From positions 56,731 to 120,730 of the forward strand of contig NZ_HG424513.1 in NCBI RefSeq assembly GCF_000336385.2: a DNA stretch of 64,000 nucleotides. Direction: 5' to 3'. Position numbers and translations under genes: made by a program. This DNA comes from Lysobacter antibioticus HS124 (lineage in GTDB: Bacteria; Pseudomonadota; Gammaproteobacteria; Xanthomonadales; Xanthomonadaceae). Shown piece after piece: positions 1 to 8,686 of the stretch (its first letter is position 1; every line of letters starts with the position of its first letter). Under the pieces are notes generated by a model that worked only from the letters and a program-made list of their open reading frames with translations, was not told the origin of the DNA and searched no databases.

Positions 1-1739
1 TCGTCCGCGACCGGTACAACGAGCTGAGGCTGACGATCGGCGAGACGATCGGAGCGAAGCGCCGGTTCGACGTGGTGTTCCGGGTATATGAGGACGGACT
101 CGGGTTCCGCTACGAGTTTCCGGAATCCGCACAGGCGCCGGTCGTGATCGATGAGGAGCTCACCGAGTTCAATCTCGCCGCCGATGCGACGGCCTGGTGG
201 ATACCGGCCGGAGAATGGAATCGCGAGGAGTACCTCTACCATCGCACGCCCATCGAGCAGGTCGGCTTCGCGCAAACGCCGATCACCATGAAACTGGCCG
301 ACGGTACCCATGTCTCGATTCACGAGGCGGCCCTGGTCGACTATTCGGGCATGAATCTGGTTCGCGTCGATGGGCGAAAATTGCGCAGCGCGCTGACGCC
401 GGGCTCGGGCCAGGCCGGAAAGGTCGTGCGGCAAGCTCCGTTCCATACGCCGTGGCGGACGCTGCAAGTGGCCGACGACGCCGGCGGCCTGGTCGATTCC
501 AGCCTGATCCTCAATCTCAACGAGCCCAACCGGATCGGCGATGTGTCGTGGTTCAAGCCGATGAAGTACGCAGGCGTCTGGTGGGAAATGCACCTGGACA
601 CCAAGACCTGGGGATCGGGTCCTCGCCACGGAGCGAACAACGAGAACGTGATGCGCCATATCGATTTCGCGGCGCGCAACGGCTTCGGCGGCGTGCTCGT
701 GGAGGGGTGGAACGTCGGCTGGGACGGGCATTGGTTCGGCGACGGAGGCGAGTTCGATTTCACCCGTTCCTATCCCGACTTCGATCTGGACAAGCTGGCC
801 GGCTATGCCCAGGCCAAGGGAGTGCAGTTGATCGGCCATCACGAAACGGCCGGCAACGCCGCGCGTTACGAATCCCAGTTGGACGCGGCGATGGACCTGT
901 ACCGACGCGTGGGGGTGCATGCGGTCAAGACCGGCTACGTAGCGGATGCGGGAGGCGCTAGGGTGCGCGGCGACGACGGTCGGGTTCGTTTCGCCTGGCA
1001 CGAAAGCCAGGCGATGGCGCGCCACCATCTGAAGGTGGTGGCCGCGGCGGCCGAGCGCGGCATCGCCATCAATGCGCATGAGCCGATCAAGAGCACCGGC
1101 CTGCGGCGCACCTATCCGAACTGGATATCCAACGAAGGCGCGCGCGGCATGGAATACAACGCTTGGGGGCGTCCGCCCAATCCGCCCGAGCACGAGGCCA
1201 ATCTGGTGTTTACCCGTCTGCTGGCCGGGCCGATGGACTTCACGCCGGGTATCTTGAGCCTGACCGGCGCCAAAGGCAGGCCGATCCAAAGCACCCTGGC
1301 CAAGCAGCTTGCCTTGTATGTGGTGATCTACAGCCCGATTCAGATGGTGCCCGACCTGCCGGAGAACTACGAGCGCTATCCGGAAGCGTTCCAGTTCATC
1401 AAGGACGTGGCGGTGGATTGGTCCGACAGCAAGGTGGTCAACGGCGAGGTCGGCGATTACGTCACCGTCGTCCGCAAGGCGCGCGGCGGCGAGGACTGGT
1501 TCCTCGGCAGCGTTTCCGACGAGCACGCGCGCAATCTGGCCGTGCCATTGGGCTTTCTCGACCCGGACCGGACCTATCGCGCGGAAATCTACCGCGACGG
1601 CGAGGGCGCCGACTGGCAGGGCGATCGCTTCGCCTTCGCCCGCGATACCCGCGAGGTGCGACGCGGCGACGTGTTGACGCTGCGGCTCGCGCCGGGCGGC
1701 GGGCAGGCGATCCGCTTCGTCCCGGTCGGGCGCCGATGA
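1..1739 (+). CDS. Glycoside hydrolase family 97 enzyme, probable alpha-glucosidase (5' end outside window)
   Basis: The frame is open from base 3 without a start, so roughly the first 100 residues are missing; about 578 residues are visible. The N-terminal part (FRVYEDGLGFRYEF) is the end of the GH97 beta-sandwich. The middle is the (beta/alpha)8 barrel, with the family motifs NAHEPIKSTG and NEGARGMEYNAWG carrying the conserved acidic residues. The C-terminal 100 residues match the small GH97 beta-domain. Retaining GH97 members have a nucleophile Asp after VK; here the strand reads AVKTGYV, which suggests the inverting alpha-glucosidase (SusB-like) type. That subtype is inferred. The enzyme would release glucose from alpha-glucans in the periplasm. 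It overlaps glk by 4 bases, so released glucose is probably phosphorylated by the coupled product. Confidence 0.9.
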   Translation, partial: VRDRYNELRLTIGETIGAKRRFDVVFRVYEDGLGFRYEFPESAQAPVVIDEELTEFNLAADATAWWIPAGEWNREEYLYHRTPIEQVGFAQTPITMKLADGTHVSIHEAALVDYSGMNLVRVDGRKLRSALTPGSGQAGKVVRQAPFHTPWRTLQVADDAGGLVDSSLILNLNEPNRIGDVSWFKPMKYAGVWWEMHLDTKTWGSGPRHGANNENVMRHIDFAARNGFGGVLVEGWNVGWDGHWFGDGGEFDFTRSYPDFDLDKLAGYAQAKGVQLIGHHETAGNAARYESQLDAAMDLYRRVGVHAVKTGYVADAGGARVRGDDGRVRFAWHESQAMARHHLKVVAAAAERGIAINAHEPIKSTGLRRTYPNWISNEGARGMEYNAWGRPPNPPEHEANLVFTRLLAGPMDFTPGILSLTGAKGRPIQSTLAKQLALYVVIYSPIQMVPDLPENYERYPEAFQFIKDVAVDWSDSKVVNGEVGDYVTVVRKARGGEDWFLGSVSDEHARNLAVPLGFLDPDRTYRAEIYRDGEGADWQGDRFAFARDTREVRRGDVLTLRLAPGGGQAIRFVPVGRR

Positions 1740-2713
1740 CGTCGGCGAGCCTGCTTTTGGCGGATATCGGCGGCACGAATGCGCGATTCGCCTTGTCCGC
1801 TCCGGAGTCGGTGCAGGCCTATCGGGACGACAGCGTGCGCGAGTACGCCGTGGCCGACTTTCCCTCGCTGGAGCATGCGGCCCGGCATTTTCTCGCGCAG
1901 GCGGGCGCGCACGCCGGCGCGGGCGTGTTCGCCGTGGCGGGGCGGGTGGATCGGGATGAAGCGCGGATCACCAATCACCCCTGGGTGATCTCGGCGGAAC
2001 GGGCCCGCGCCGTGCTGGGGCTCGAACGCCTGGAACTGATCAACGACTTCACCGCGCAGGCGATGGCGATCCGGCTGTACGGCGCGGAGGATGTCAGCGC
2101 GATCGGTGCGGCGGGGTGGAGCGCCGTCCATTCGCGTCAGAGCGGGGACTACGCCGTCATCGGGCCGGGCACGGGCCTGGGCGTCGGCGGTCTGAGCATG
2201 CGCGACGGACAATGCCGCGCCTTGCAGAGCGAGGGCGGTCACGCAGGATTCGCCCCGTGCAATGCCGAGGAAGCGCGCATTCTCGAACAGTTGTCGGTCG
2301 AATTCGGCCGGGTGTCGAACGAGCGCCTGTTGTCGGGGCCGGGACTGGTCAATATCCATCGTGCGTTGAGTCGGATGGAGCGGGCAGATCCGGAACCGTT
2401 GCGACCGTCCGACATCACGGCGATGGCGGCGGACGGCGACCCTCGCTGCCGACGGGCGATCGAGGTGTTCTGTGCGGTTTTCGGTGCGGTCGCCGGCGAC
2501 CTGGTGCTGACCTTGGGAGCCTGGGACGGCGTCTTCCTCGCCGGGGGCTTGGTGCCGAGATTGCTGCCGGCCTTCCGCAGCTCCGGCTTTCGGCAGCGCT
2601 TCGAGCACAAGGGGCGGTTTTCCGCGGCAATGGCGAACGTGCCCGTCCTGGCGGTCATGCATCCGCACGCCGGTCTGCTCGGCGCCGCGAGCTATGCGCG
2701 CCATGAGGCGTAG
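1736..2713 (+). CDS. glk: Glucokinase
   Basis: ATP-dependent phosphorylation of glucose to glucose 6-phosphate in the cytoplasm. The 325-residue protein has the usual length of the proteobacterial Glk family. Visible motifs are the N-terminal phosphate loop (DIGGTNARF, residues 10-18), the catalytic Asp region (LINDFTAQAMAI), the second phosphate loop (GPGTGLGVGG), the sugar-binding EGGHAGF and the adenosine motif LAGGLVPRL. I chose the ATG at 1736 because it starts just before the phosphate loop and overlaps the GH97 stop in an ATGA junction; the longer upstream reading frame lies antiphase inside the GH97 gene. The pairing points to a glucan/maltodextrin utilisation operon whose upstream part lies outside the window. 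Confidence 0.94.
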   Translation: MTSASLLLADIGGTNARFALSAPESVQAYRDDSVREYAVADFPSLEHAARHFLAQAGAHAGAGVFAVAGRVDRDEARITNHPWVISAERARAVLGLERLELINDFTAQAMAIRLYGAEDVSAIGAAGWSAVHSRQSGDYAVIGPGTGLGVGGLSMRDGQCRALQSEGGHAGFAPCNAEEARILEQLSVEFGRVSNERLLSGPGLVNIHRALSRMERADPEPLRPSDITAMAADGDPRCRRAIEVFCAVFGAVAGDLVLTLGAWDGVFLAGGLVPRLLPAFRSSGFRQRFEHKGRFSAAMANVPVLAVMHPHAGLLGAASYARHEA

Positions 2714-2838
2714 CCGGAGGCCGCGGCCGCGACGATGCAGGGATCGGCGCCAGCGGGGGAGCGGCTTACGTTTTGTCGGTTCGGCGCGATAATCGATCGC
2801 GTCGCGATTGGCCGACGCTGTCCGGTTAGAGGGACGCC

Positions 2839-3576
2839 ATGCCTGTGGCTTATCTCCGCAGTCTCACCGGGCGCGCGCGCCACCCCGGTGCCGACCGTCA
2901 ACTGGCGGGTTATCTGGCCTTCGTTGCCGGTGCGGTGAATGCGGGAGGATTTCTGGCCGTCCAGCAATACACCTCGCACATGACCGGGATCGTGTCGGGC
3001 ATGGCCGATAATCTCGCCTTGGGCCGGTTGGCGTTGGTGGCGAGCGGCTTGGCCGCGGTGCTGGCCTTTCTCGCCGGGGCCGCCTGCTCGGCGATGTTGA
3101 TCCACTGGGGACGCCGACGCGGCCTGCATAGCGAGTACGCCTTGCCGTTGATGGGCGAGGCGGGGCTGTTGCTGGCCTTCGGCGTGGCCGGCAGCCGCTT
3201 GCACGCCACGCAATGGGTGTTCGTTTCGGCGACCGCGACCCTGCTGTGTTTCGTGATGGGGCTGCAGAACGCGATGATCACCAAGCTATCGCGCGCGGAA
3301 ATCCGCACCACCCACGTCACCGGTCTCATCACCGATCTGGGCATCGAGTTGGGCAAATCCGCCTACTGGAACCGGCGCGAAGCGACGCCGCCGGTGCGCG
3401 CCGACCGGCGCCGCTTGTGGCTGCTGGCGCGGTTGGTCGGATTGTTCTTCGCAGGCGGCGTGCTGGGTGCGCTGGGCTTCGCCCACCTCGGGTTCGCCGC
3501 GACCGTGCCGCTGGCGGCGCTGCTGTGTCTGCTGGCGTTGGTGCCGGTGCTGGACGACCTGCGCGCGCGTTTCTGA
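2839..3576 (+). CDS. DUF1275 (YoaK-like) membrane protein
   Basis: A 245-residue integral membrane protein with about six hydrophobic segments. The signature of the DUF1275 family is clear: LAFVAGAVNAGGFLAV near the N-terminus, followed by TSHMTGIVSGMADNLALG, and a second MGLQNAMITKLSRAEIRTTHVTG motif in the middle. The family is widespread and its transport or sensing role is not established. It follows glk by 125 bases with no overlap, so it may not be part of the glucan operon. Start ATG at 2839; no strong Shine-Dalgarno sequence is visible. Confidence 0.88.
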   Translation: MPVAYLRSLTGRARHPGADRQLAGYLAFVAGAVNAGGFLAVQQYTSHMTGIVSGMADNLALGRLALVASGLAAVLAFLAGAACSAMLIHWGRRRGLHSEYALPLMGEAGLLLAFGVAGSRLHATQWVFVSATATLLCFVMGLQNAMITKLSRAEIRTTHVTGLITDLGIELGKSAYWNRREATPPVRADRRRLWLLARLVGLFFAGGVLGALGFAHLGFAATVPLAALLCLLALVPVLDDLRARF

Positions 3577-3758
3577 GCCGGCGAGCCGGCGAGCCGGGGC
3601 CGGGTCCCGGGGCCGGCCCCGGCTCGCGCGCCGAGTCCGGCACGGCCTTCGGCCTCCCATCGCTGCCCATCGGCGCGCCGTAGAGCCGCGCCGAGCGGTG
3701 GCTCGTGCTTGAGAAAGGGCGGGTGCCGACCGCATCCAGGGTCGCAGGGCCGGCACTT

Positions 3759-3806
3759 GCCAAATATTGAACGTCGTACAAATATATTCGAAGTTCAATA
3801 TTTGGC
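3759..3806. promoter_or_regulatory. Large palindromic operator ahead of the TetR gene
   Basis: A perfect 14-bp inverted repeat, GCCAAATATTGAAC (3759-3772) and GTTCAATATTTGGC (3793-3806), separated by 20 bp. It is strikingly AT-rich against the surrounding sequence and ends 6 bp before the TetR start codon. The arrangement is what is expected of an autoregulatory TetR-family operator overlapping the promoter. Binding by the adjacent regulator is inferred. Confidence 0.75.
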
Positions 3807-3812
3807 CGATCC

Positions 3813-4466
3813 ATGAACGCCTCTCTCCCAGCGCCCGATCCGGGCCGACGCGAACGCAAGCGCCAGCAGACCCTCGACCACCTGGCCGCCACTGCGTTCG
3901 GCCTGTTCGAACGCGAGGGCTATGAGGCGGTGACGATGGAGCAGATCGCCGTCGCGGCCGACGTGGCCAAGGGCACGCTCTACAACCATTTCCCGGTCAA
4001 GGAGGCGCTGCTGGCGCATCAGTTCCATGGCGAACTGGCGCAGGCCATGGAGGGGCTGGCGGCGAGCCTGGCCGAGCCGGACGACTTCGCCCGCCGGCTG
4101 GCGCGCTGGCTGCAGGCTTCGGTGCCTTGGTACGAGCGCCGCCGGGCGTATCTGTCGCCGTACCTGCGTTACCGCTTCCTGGCCGTCGAGGCCGCCTCGC
4201 GGCGGCGCGATGGCGAAGAGCGCAGCGGTCTGGAGCGGTTGTTCCGCGCCCTGATCCTGGCAGGACAGGCGAGCGGCGAGTTGCGCCGCGACCTGCCCGC
4301 CGAGCATTTCGCCGACCTGCTCCAGCACTTGTACCTCGGCGCGCTGATGCGCTGGCTGGCGGCGCCGGCCGACGGCGCGGCGCCACCCGCCTTGCAGGAC
4401 GAATTCGGCGCGATCGTCGAGCTGTTCGTGGATGGCGCGGCGCAGCCTGTGCAGACGCGCGCATGA
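3813..4466 (+). CDS. TetR/AcrR-family transcriptional regulator
   Basis: A 217-residue protein with a TetR-type N-terminal helix-turn-helix at about residues 12-65. The sequence runs from DHLAATAFGLFEREGYEAVT through MEQIAVAADVAKGTLYNHF, the canonical TetR recognition region. The remaining 150 residues are a helical ligand-binding domain with no recognisable subtype. Start ATG at 3813 lies just after a perfect palindrome that is the likely operator. The stop overlaps the next gene (ATGA at 4463), so the regulator and the PEP-utilising enzyme should be translated together. It probably represses its own operon and is released by a small ligand, which cannot be named from sequence. Confidence 0.92.
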   Translation: MNASLPAPDPGRRERKRQQTLDHLAATAFGLFEREGYEAVTMEQIAVAADVAKGTLYNHFPVKEALLAHQFHGELAQAMEGLAASLAEPDDFARRLARWLQASVPWYERRRAYLSPYLRYRFLAVEAASRRRDGEERSGLERLFRALILAGQASGELRRDLPAEHFADLLQHLYLGALMRWLAAPADGAAPPALQDEFGAIVELFVDGAAQPVQTRA

Positions 4467-7015
4467 ACGCGCCTGCCGCCGTGCTGGACTGGAGCGAGGC
4501 GGCCGCGGCCGGAGCGGCCGTGGCCGGCGGCAAGGGCTGGCAGCTCGGGCGCATGGCCCGGCTGGGCATCGCGGTGCCCTCCGGCTTCGTGATCGCCGCC
4601 GCGGCCAGCCGCGATCGTGCGCCGGGCGATCCCGTCGATGCGGCGTTGCGCGCGCGGCTGGCCGAGGAACTGGCCCGGCGCGGCTGGCTCGAGCGCGCGC
4701 TGGCGGTGCGCTCCTCGGCGCCCCAGGAGGATTCGACGCAGGCTTCGTTTGCCGGTATCCACCGATCCTGCCTCAACGTGCTTGGCCTGGACGCGTTGGC
4801 GCGGGCCGTGGCCGAGGTCTGGGATTCGGCTCGCACGCCGGCCGCGCGCGCTTACCGCGAGCGTTTCGGCCTCGACGGCGAAGACACGGCGATGGCGGTG
4901 GTGGTCATGCCGCTGCTGCCGGCGCTGGCCTCGGGCGTGGTCTTCACCCGCGACCCGCGTTCGGGGCGCGAGGACCGCGTTGCGGTCAACGCGCATTGGG
5001 GCCTGGGCGAGGCCCTGGTCGGCGGCCAGGCCGACGTCGACGAGTACCTGCTGCACTACGATCGCATCGAGCAACGTGTCTCGCCGCTGCAGCGGCGGAT
5101 CGGCGCCAAGCGCCACTACACCCGCGCCCGCGCCGAAGGCGGCACCGAACTGGCCGACACGCCCGCCGAGCAGGGCGCGCAGGCGGTGCTGACGCCCGAG
5201 CAGTCGCAACAGGTCGCGTCCCTGGCCATGGACGCGGCGCGCGCGCTCGACTTCGCCCGGCCGCACTACGATGTGGAGTGGGTCTGGGACGGCGCGCGGG
5301 TGTGGATCGTGCAGGCGCGGCCGATCACCGCCGGCGCGCGCCACACCTATCCCGCGTTGCGCACGCAAGCGGCGCTGTGGACTCGCGGCAACACCCGCGA
5401 AATCCTGCCCGAGCCGCTGTCGGCGATGGACTGGTCGATCTATGCCGTGGCCGCCGACCGCATGCTCACCGCCGGCTACGAACTCGGCGGTTACCCCGTG
5501 CTGGATGGCGTGCCGCATGCGGGGCTGCATCACGGGCGGGTCTATCTGGAGGCCTCGCTGATCCAGTGGGAAGGCTACGACGCTTACGGCATCGCCCCGG
5601 CGGCGATCAACGCCTTGATCGGCGGCCGCCTGCCCGAGATCGCCGTGCCGGCGCCGGGCTGGCGCGACCGTCTGCGCCGGGGCGCTCGCCTGTTGAGATA
5701 TCTGCGCCGTTCCGCGGCGCGCCGCCGCCGCGCCGGGCGCGATGTCGCCGCCGCGCTGGCCTGCGCGAAACGGTGGCGCGAGCAAGACCTGAGCCAGGGC
5801 GATCGCGCCTTGGCCCTGCGTCTGCGCGAGCACACCGAGCAGGTGCGCCGGGCCGACGAATTGTTCTTCCTGCAGGGCTCGGCCGGCGGCAGCCTCGCCG
5901 GTCTGGTCGACTTGATCGAGAAGTACTGCCCGGGCGAAGGGCAGGCCTTGGCGGCGGCCTTGCTGGCCGGCGGCGAGCCGAGCACGACCGCGCGCCAGGG
6001 CTACGAGTTGATGGCGCTGGCGGCGACCGCCGCGGCCGAGCCGACCGTTCTGGCCTGGCTGCGCAACGGCGGGCGGGACGATGCGGCCTGGCGCGAAGCC
6101 TTGCCGCAGGACAGCGCGTTCCGCAGCGAATTCGCGGCGTTTCTCGATCGCTACGGCCATCGCGCGGTCGCCGAGAGTTATCTGCGTCGTGCGCGTTGGC
6201 GTGAGCAGCCGCGGTATCTGTTCGAACAGATCCTGGCCCTGCTCGGCAGCGATGCCGAAGCGCTGCGCCGGCGCCAGCGCGAGGCCGGCGCGTCGGCGCG
6301 GCAACGCCTGCGCGGGCGCTTGCCGGCCTGGCAACGGCCGGCGCTGAACTATCTTTTGCGTAGCGCCGCGCGCGACAGCAACCAGCGCGAGGCCGCGCGC
6401 AGCGCGTTGATGGCGTATTTCGAAGCGTTGCGCCGGTTGGCGCTGAAGTTGGGCGAGCGCGCCTGCGAGCGCGGCGCGCTGGAGCGGGCCGAGGACGCGT
6501 TCGAACTCGACGCCGAGGAATGGTGCGCGCTCGCCGATGGCCGGCTCGCACCGGCGCACGCGCGGATGCGGGCGCTGAGCCGGCGCGAGCTGCGTGGGCG
6601 GCAGGCGCGGCAGGCCGAACTCGAACTGGTGGTCGAACACGGCAGCGCGCCCGAGCTGTCGCACGAGCCGGCGCGCGTTGCGGCGGGCGAGGGCGATTGG
6701 AGCGGAACGCCGATCGGCGCCGGCCGCGCGCGCGGCCGCGCGCGGATCGTGCGCGACCCGCGCGAAGGCGCGGCGCTGGCGGCGGGCGAGATCCTGGTGG
6801 CGCCGAGCACCGACCCGGCGTGGACGCCGCTGTTCCTGCGCGCGGCGGCGTTGGTCATGGAGACCGGCGGCTATCTTTCGCACGGCGCGATCGTCGCGCG
6901 CGAATTCGGCATTCCGGCGGTGGCCAACCTGCCCGGCGTGTTGGCGGGCCTGGTCGACGGCGAGGAAATCGAGGTCGACGGCGACCGTGGCCTGGTGCGT
7001 CGGCTGCGCGCCTGA
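4463..7015 (+). CDS. PEP-utilising enzyme, rifampicin phosphotransferase/PEP synthase-like
   Basis: An 850-residue three-domain protein. Residues 1-310 are a PPDK-type ATP-grasp domain (GGKGWQLGRMARLGIAVPSGF, AVRSSAPQEDSTQASFAG, VEWVWDGARVWIVQARPIT). Residues 320-750 form a middle helical domain, and the C-terminal 90 residues are the swivelling phosphohistidine domain with TGGYLSHGAIVAREFG, catalytic His near residue 807. This order (ATP, substrate, His) and length match rifampicin phosphotransferases rather than PEP synthase, which carries a C-terminal PEP-binding barrel that is absent here. The acceptor substrate is unknown; resistance or modification of a small molecule is an inference. 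Start ATG 4463 overlaps the TetR stop; the longer open frame upstream is antiphase to tetR. Confidence 0.85.
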   Translation: MNAPAAVLDWSEAAAAGAAVAGGKGWQLGRMARLGIAVPSGFVIAAAASRDRAPGDPVDAALRARLAEELARRGWLERALAVRSSAPQEDSTQASFAGIHRSCLNVLGLDALARAVAEVWDSARTPAARAYRERFGLDGEDTAMAVVVMPLLPALASGVVFTRDPRSGREDRVAVNAHWGLGEALVGGQADVDEYLLHYDRIEQRVSPLQRRIGAKRHYTRARAEGGTELADTPAEQGAQAVLTPEQSQQVASLAMDAARALDFARPHYDVEWVWDGARVWIVQARPITAGARHTYPALRTQAALWTRGNTREILPEPLSAMDWSIYAVAADRMLTAGYELGGYPVLDGVPHAGLHHGRVYLEASLIQWEGYDAYGIAPAAINALIGGRLPEIAVPAPGWRDRLRRGARLLRYLRRSAARRRRAGRDVAAALACAKRWREQDLSQGDRALALRLREHTEQVRRADELFFLQGSAGGSLAGLVDLIEKYCPGEGQALAAALLAGGEPSTTARQGYELMALAATAAAEPTVLAWLRNGGRDDAAWREALPQDSAFRSEFAAFLDRYGHRAVAESYLRRARWREQPRYLFEQILALLGSDAEALRRRQREAGASARQRLRGRLPAWQRPALNYLLRSAARDSNQREAARSALMAYFEALRRLALKLGERACERGALERAEDAFELDAEEWCALADGRLAPAHARMRALSRRELRGRQARQAELELVVEHGSAPELSHEPARVAAGEGDWSGTPIGAGRARGRARIVRDPREGAALAAGEILVAPSTDPAWTPLFLRAAALVMETGGYLSHGAIVAREFGIPAVANLPGVLAGLVDGEEIEVDGDRGLVRRLRA

Positions 7016-7047
7016 GCGCGCAGCCGCTCACGCGTGGGCGTCGTCGT

Positions 7048-8046
7048 TCAAGGGTCCTCGACCGTGTAGCCCTGGGCGCGCAGCTTGTCGAGCAGGCCGC
7101 CGCTTTCCAGCAGATCCGACACCGGCAGGGTGGCGAAGGTGCTGCGGTTCTCGGCCAGCGAATCCAATGCGCGTTCCAGCCAGGTCGCGGCGACGCGTTC
7201 GCGCAGGTCGGCGAAGCCCAGGCGATGGGCGACGCCGGTCGCGGCCAGTGCTTCCATGCAGGTGCGGTACTGGTCGCCCTGCGGCAGGCTGCGCAACGCG
7301 GCGATGTCGCCGATCGCCCAGGCGTTGCCGCGCGCGCGCATCGATTCCAGGTCGCCCTCGATCCGGCTCAGGGTCTTGGCGAAACACTCGCGATCGTCCA
7401 GCGCGCTGGCGCCGAATTCCTTCAGCGCCGCCTTGGGGTCGGCGATCTTGAGCGCGACCCGTGCCTCCAGCACCGGCACGCCGTGGCGCTTGGCGGCCTG
7501 GTCGACCACCGGCTTGACCACGCCCTTCAGGCTCATGCCCGAGCGCTCGATCGCCGCTTCGTAGAGTTCCTGCGCGGCGAAGATCGGCCGCCACTTCTCC
7601 ACCCCGCCGTCGCGGCCGATGTAGCGCGCCTTCAGCGCCGACCAGCGTGCGTACAGGTCGGCCGGGACGACGTCCTGCAGGGTCTTGCCGTCGGGATTCT
7701 TGCGCGCCTTCAGCGCGGTCGGAATCAACATCATCGTGCGCAGCATGCCCAGGTCGGTATCGAAATTGACCGAGGGCGGAGCGATCACCGCCTGCGACTC
7801 GGCGATCGCCGCCTCGACGTCGCGCGACAGCCAGGTCATGTTCTTGGGCAACGGGCTGACCGTGCCGAGGATCCACAGCACGTGGCCGCCGCGCACCACT
7901 TTCCACATGCCGGGCCCGGGCTGTTCGCCGGTGACGACCAGGGTGTCCAGGTCGCGGATTGTGTCGGCCGCCGGCGCGGCCGTCTGCGCCGGGACGACGC
8001 TCGGGGCCAGGGCCAACAGCAGCAGGGCGAACAGGGAACGGCGCAT
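7048..8046 (-). CDS. TraB/GumN-family protein, exported
   Basis: A 332-residue protein with an N-terminal signal peptide (MRRSLFALLLLALAPSVVPAQ). The mature part begins with VLWILGTVSPLP, the TraB/GumN counterpart of the conserved LxGTxH motif; here Val-Ser replaces the usual Ile/Met-His. It ends with the family's C-terminal region (DLLESGGLLDKLRAQGYTVEDP). The family has a proposed metalloprotease-like (TIKI-related) fold, but the loss of the first motif His makes catalysis uncertain. Start at 8046 was chosen because the signal peptide begins there; an upstream in-frame start would add 67 residues of atypical sequence. It is divergent from the iron-related operon that begins at 8311. Confidence 0.82.
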   Translation of the reverse strand: MRRSLFALLLLALAPSVVPAQTAAPAADTIRDLDTLVVTGEQPGPGMWKVVRGGHVLWILGTVSPLPKNMTWLSRDVEAAIAESQAVIAPPSVNFDTDLGMLRTMMLIPTALKARKNPDGKTLQDVVPADLYARWSALKARYIGRDGGVEKWRPIFAAQELYEAAIERSGMSLKGVVKPVVDQAAKRHGVPVLEARVALKIADPKAALKEFGASALDDRECFAKTLSRIEGDLESMRARGNAWAIGDIAALRSLPQGDQYRTCMEALAATGVAHRLGFADLRERVAATWLERALDSLAENRSTFATLPVSDLLESGGLLDKLRAQGYTVEDP

Positions 8047-8198
8047 GCGAAGCGCTCCGGGGGATGAGGGACGCGGCGAAAGCGGATCGTAGCCGGTCGT
8101 GGGCGCGACCGGTGTGGCGATCTGTAACCGGACCGGGCCGGCAAGATCGACTGCGTCCAGGAACGCACATCCGGGTCTCGCCGCCGCTGCCGCGGTTT

Positions 8199-8217
8199 GC
8201 AAATGAGAACTATTGCC
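8199..8217. promoter_or_regulatory. Candidate Fur box
   Basis: GCAAATGAGAACTATTGCC matches 12 of 19 positions of the classical Fur consensus, and the AT-rich patch stands out from the GC-rich flanks. It lies about 95 bp upstream of the DUF3649-PepSY-DUF3325 operon, a gene set known to be iron-regulated in related bacteria. Control by Fur is inferred from sequence and context. Confidence 0.6.
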
Positions 8218-8310
8218 AATTAGACTGAAGCCTCGCCCGCTCCGCATCGCCCAAACGTCACCCCGCCGCGATCGCCGTTATGGGCGCGGGTGGACGCCCT
8301 GCCCAGCGCC

Positions 8311-8676
8311 ATGACCGACACCCTAGCCAATCCGGCCCCGCCGCGCGCGCGCAAGCCGCGCCCGGCCTTGTCCTGGCGCTACCGCGGCGCGGTCGCGGCG
8401 CGCGCTTTCGCGGCGATCGTCATCGGCTATTTTTTCGCTTACGCCAGCACCGCCTTGCTCAGCGTGGCCCTGCCGTTTCCGCGCGTCGACCGGGTGGTCG
8501 CGGCCAGCCTGCTGAGTTTCTTCGTCTGGTGCGGCGTGGCGATGTACGCCTTCGCCGCGCGCAGCGCCTGGCGCGCCTGCTGGGCGCCGGCGCTGGCGAC
8601 GGCCGTGCTGTTGTGGGCGGCCAAGCTGTGCGGCGCCGCGGCCCTGTTCCCCGGCTCCGCCGTGCCGCCCACGTGA
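8311..8676 (+). CDS. DUF3649-family small membrane protein (iron-uptake operon)
   Basis: A 121-residue protein with a basic N-terminus (PRARKPRPALSWRYRGAVAARAFAAIVIGYFFAY) and three hydrophobic segments. This layout, with the arginine-rich start followed by helices, is that of the DUF3649 family found ahead of PepSY-domain and DUF3325 genes next to siderophore receptors. A GTG at 8290 would add seven residues; I prefer ATG 8311, although neither has a strong ribosome binding site. The stop is 10 bases from the PepSY gene, so it is the first gene of a Fur-box operon. Its biochemical role is unknown. Confidence 0.7.
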   Translation: MTDTLANPAPPRARKPRPALSWRYRGAVAARAFAAIVIGYFFAYASTALLSVALPFPRVDRVVAASLLSFFVWCGVAMYAFAARSAWRACWAPALATAVLLWAAKLCGAAALFPGSAVPPT

Positions 8677-8686
8677 GGCCACCGAG

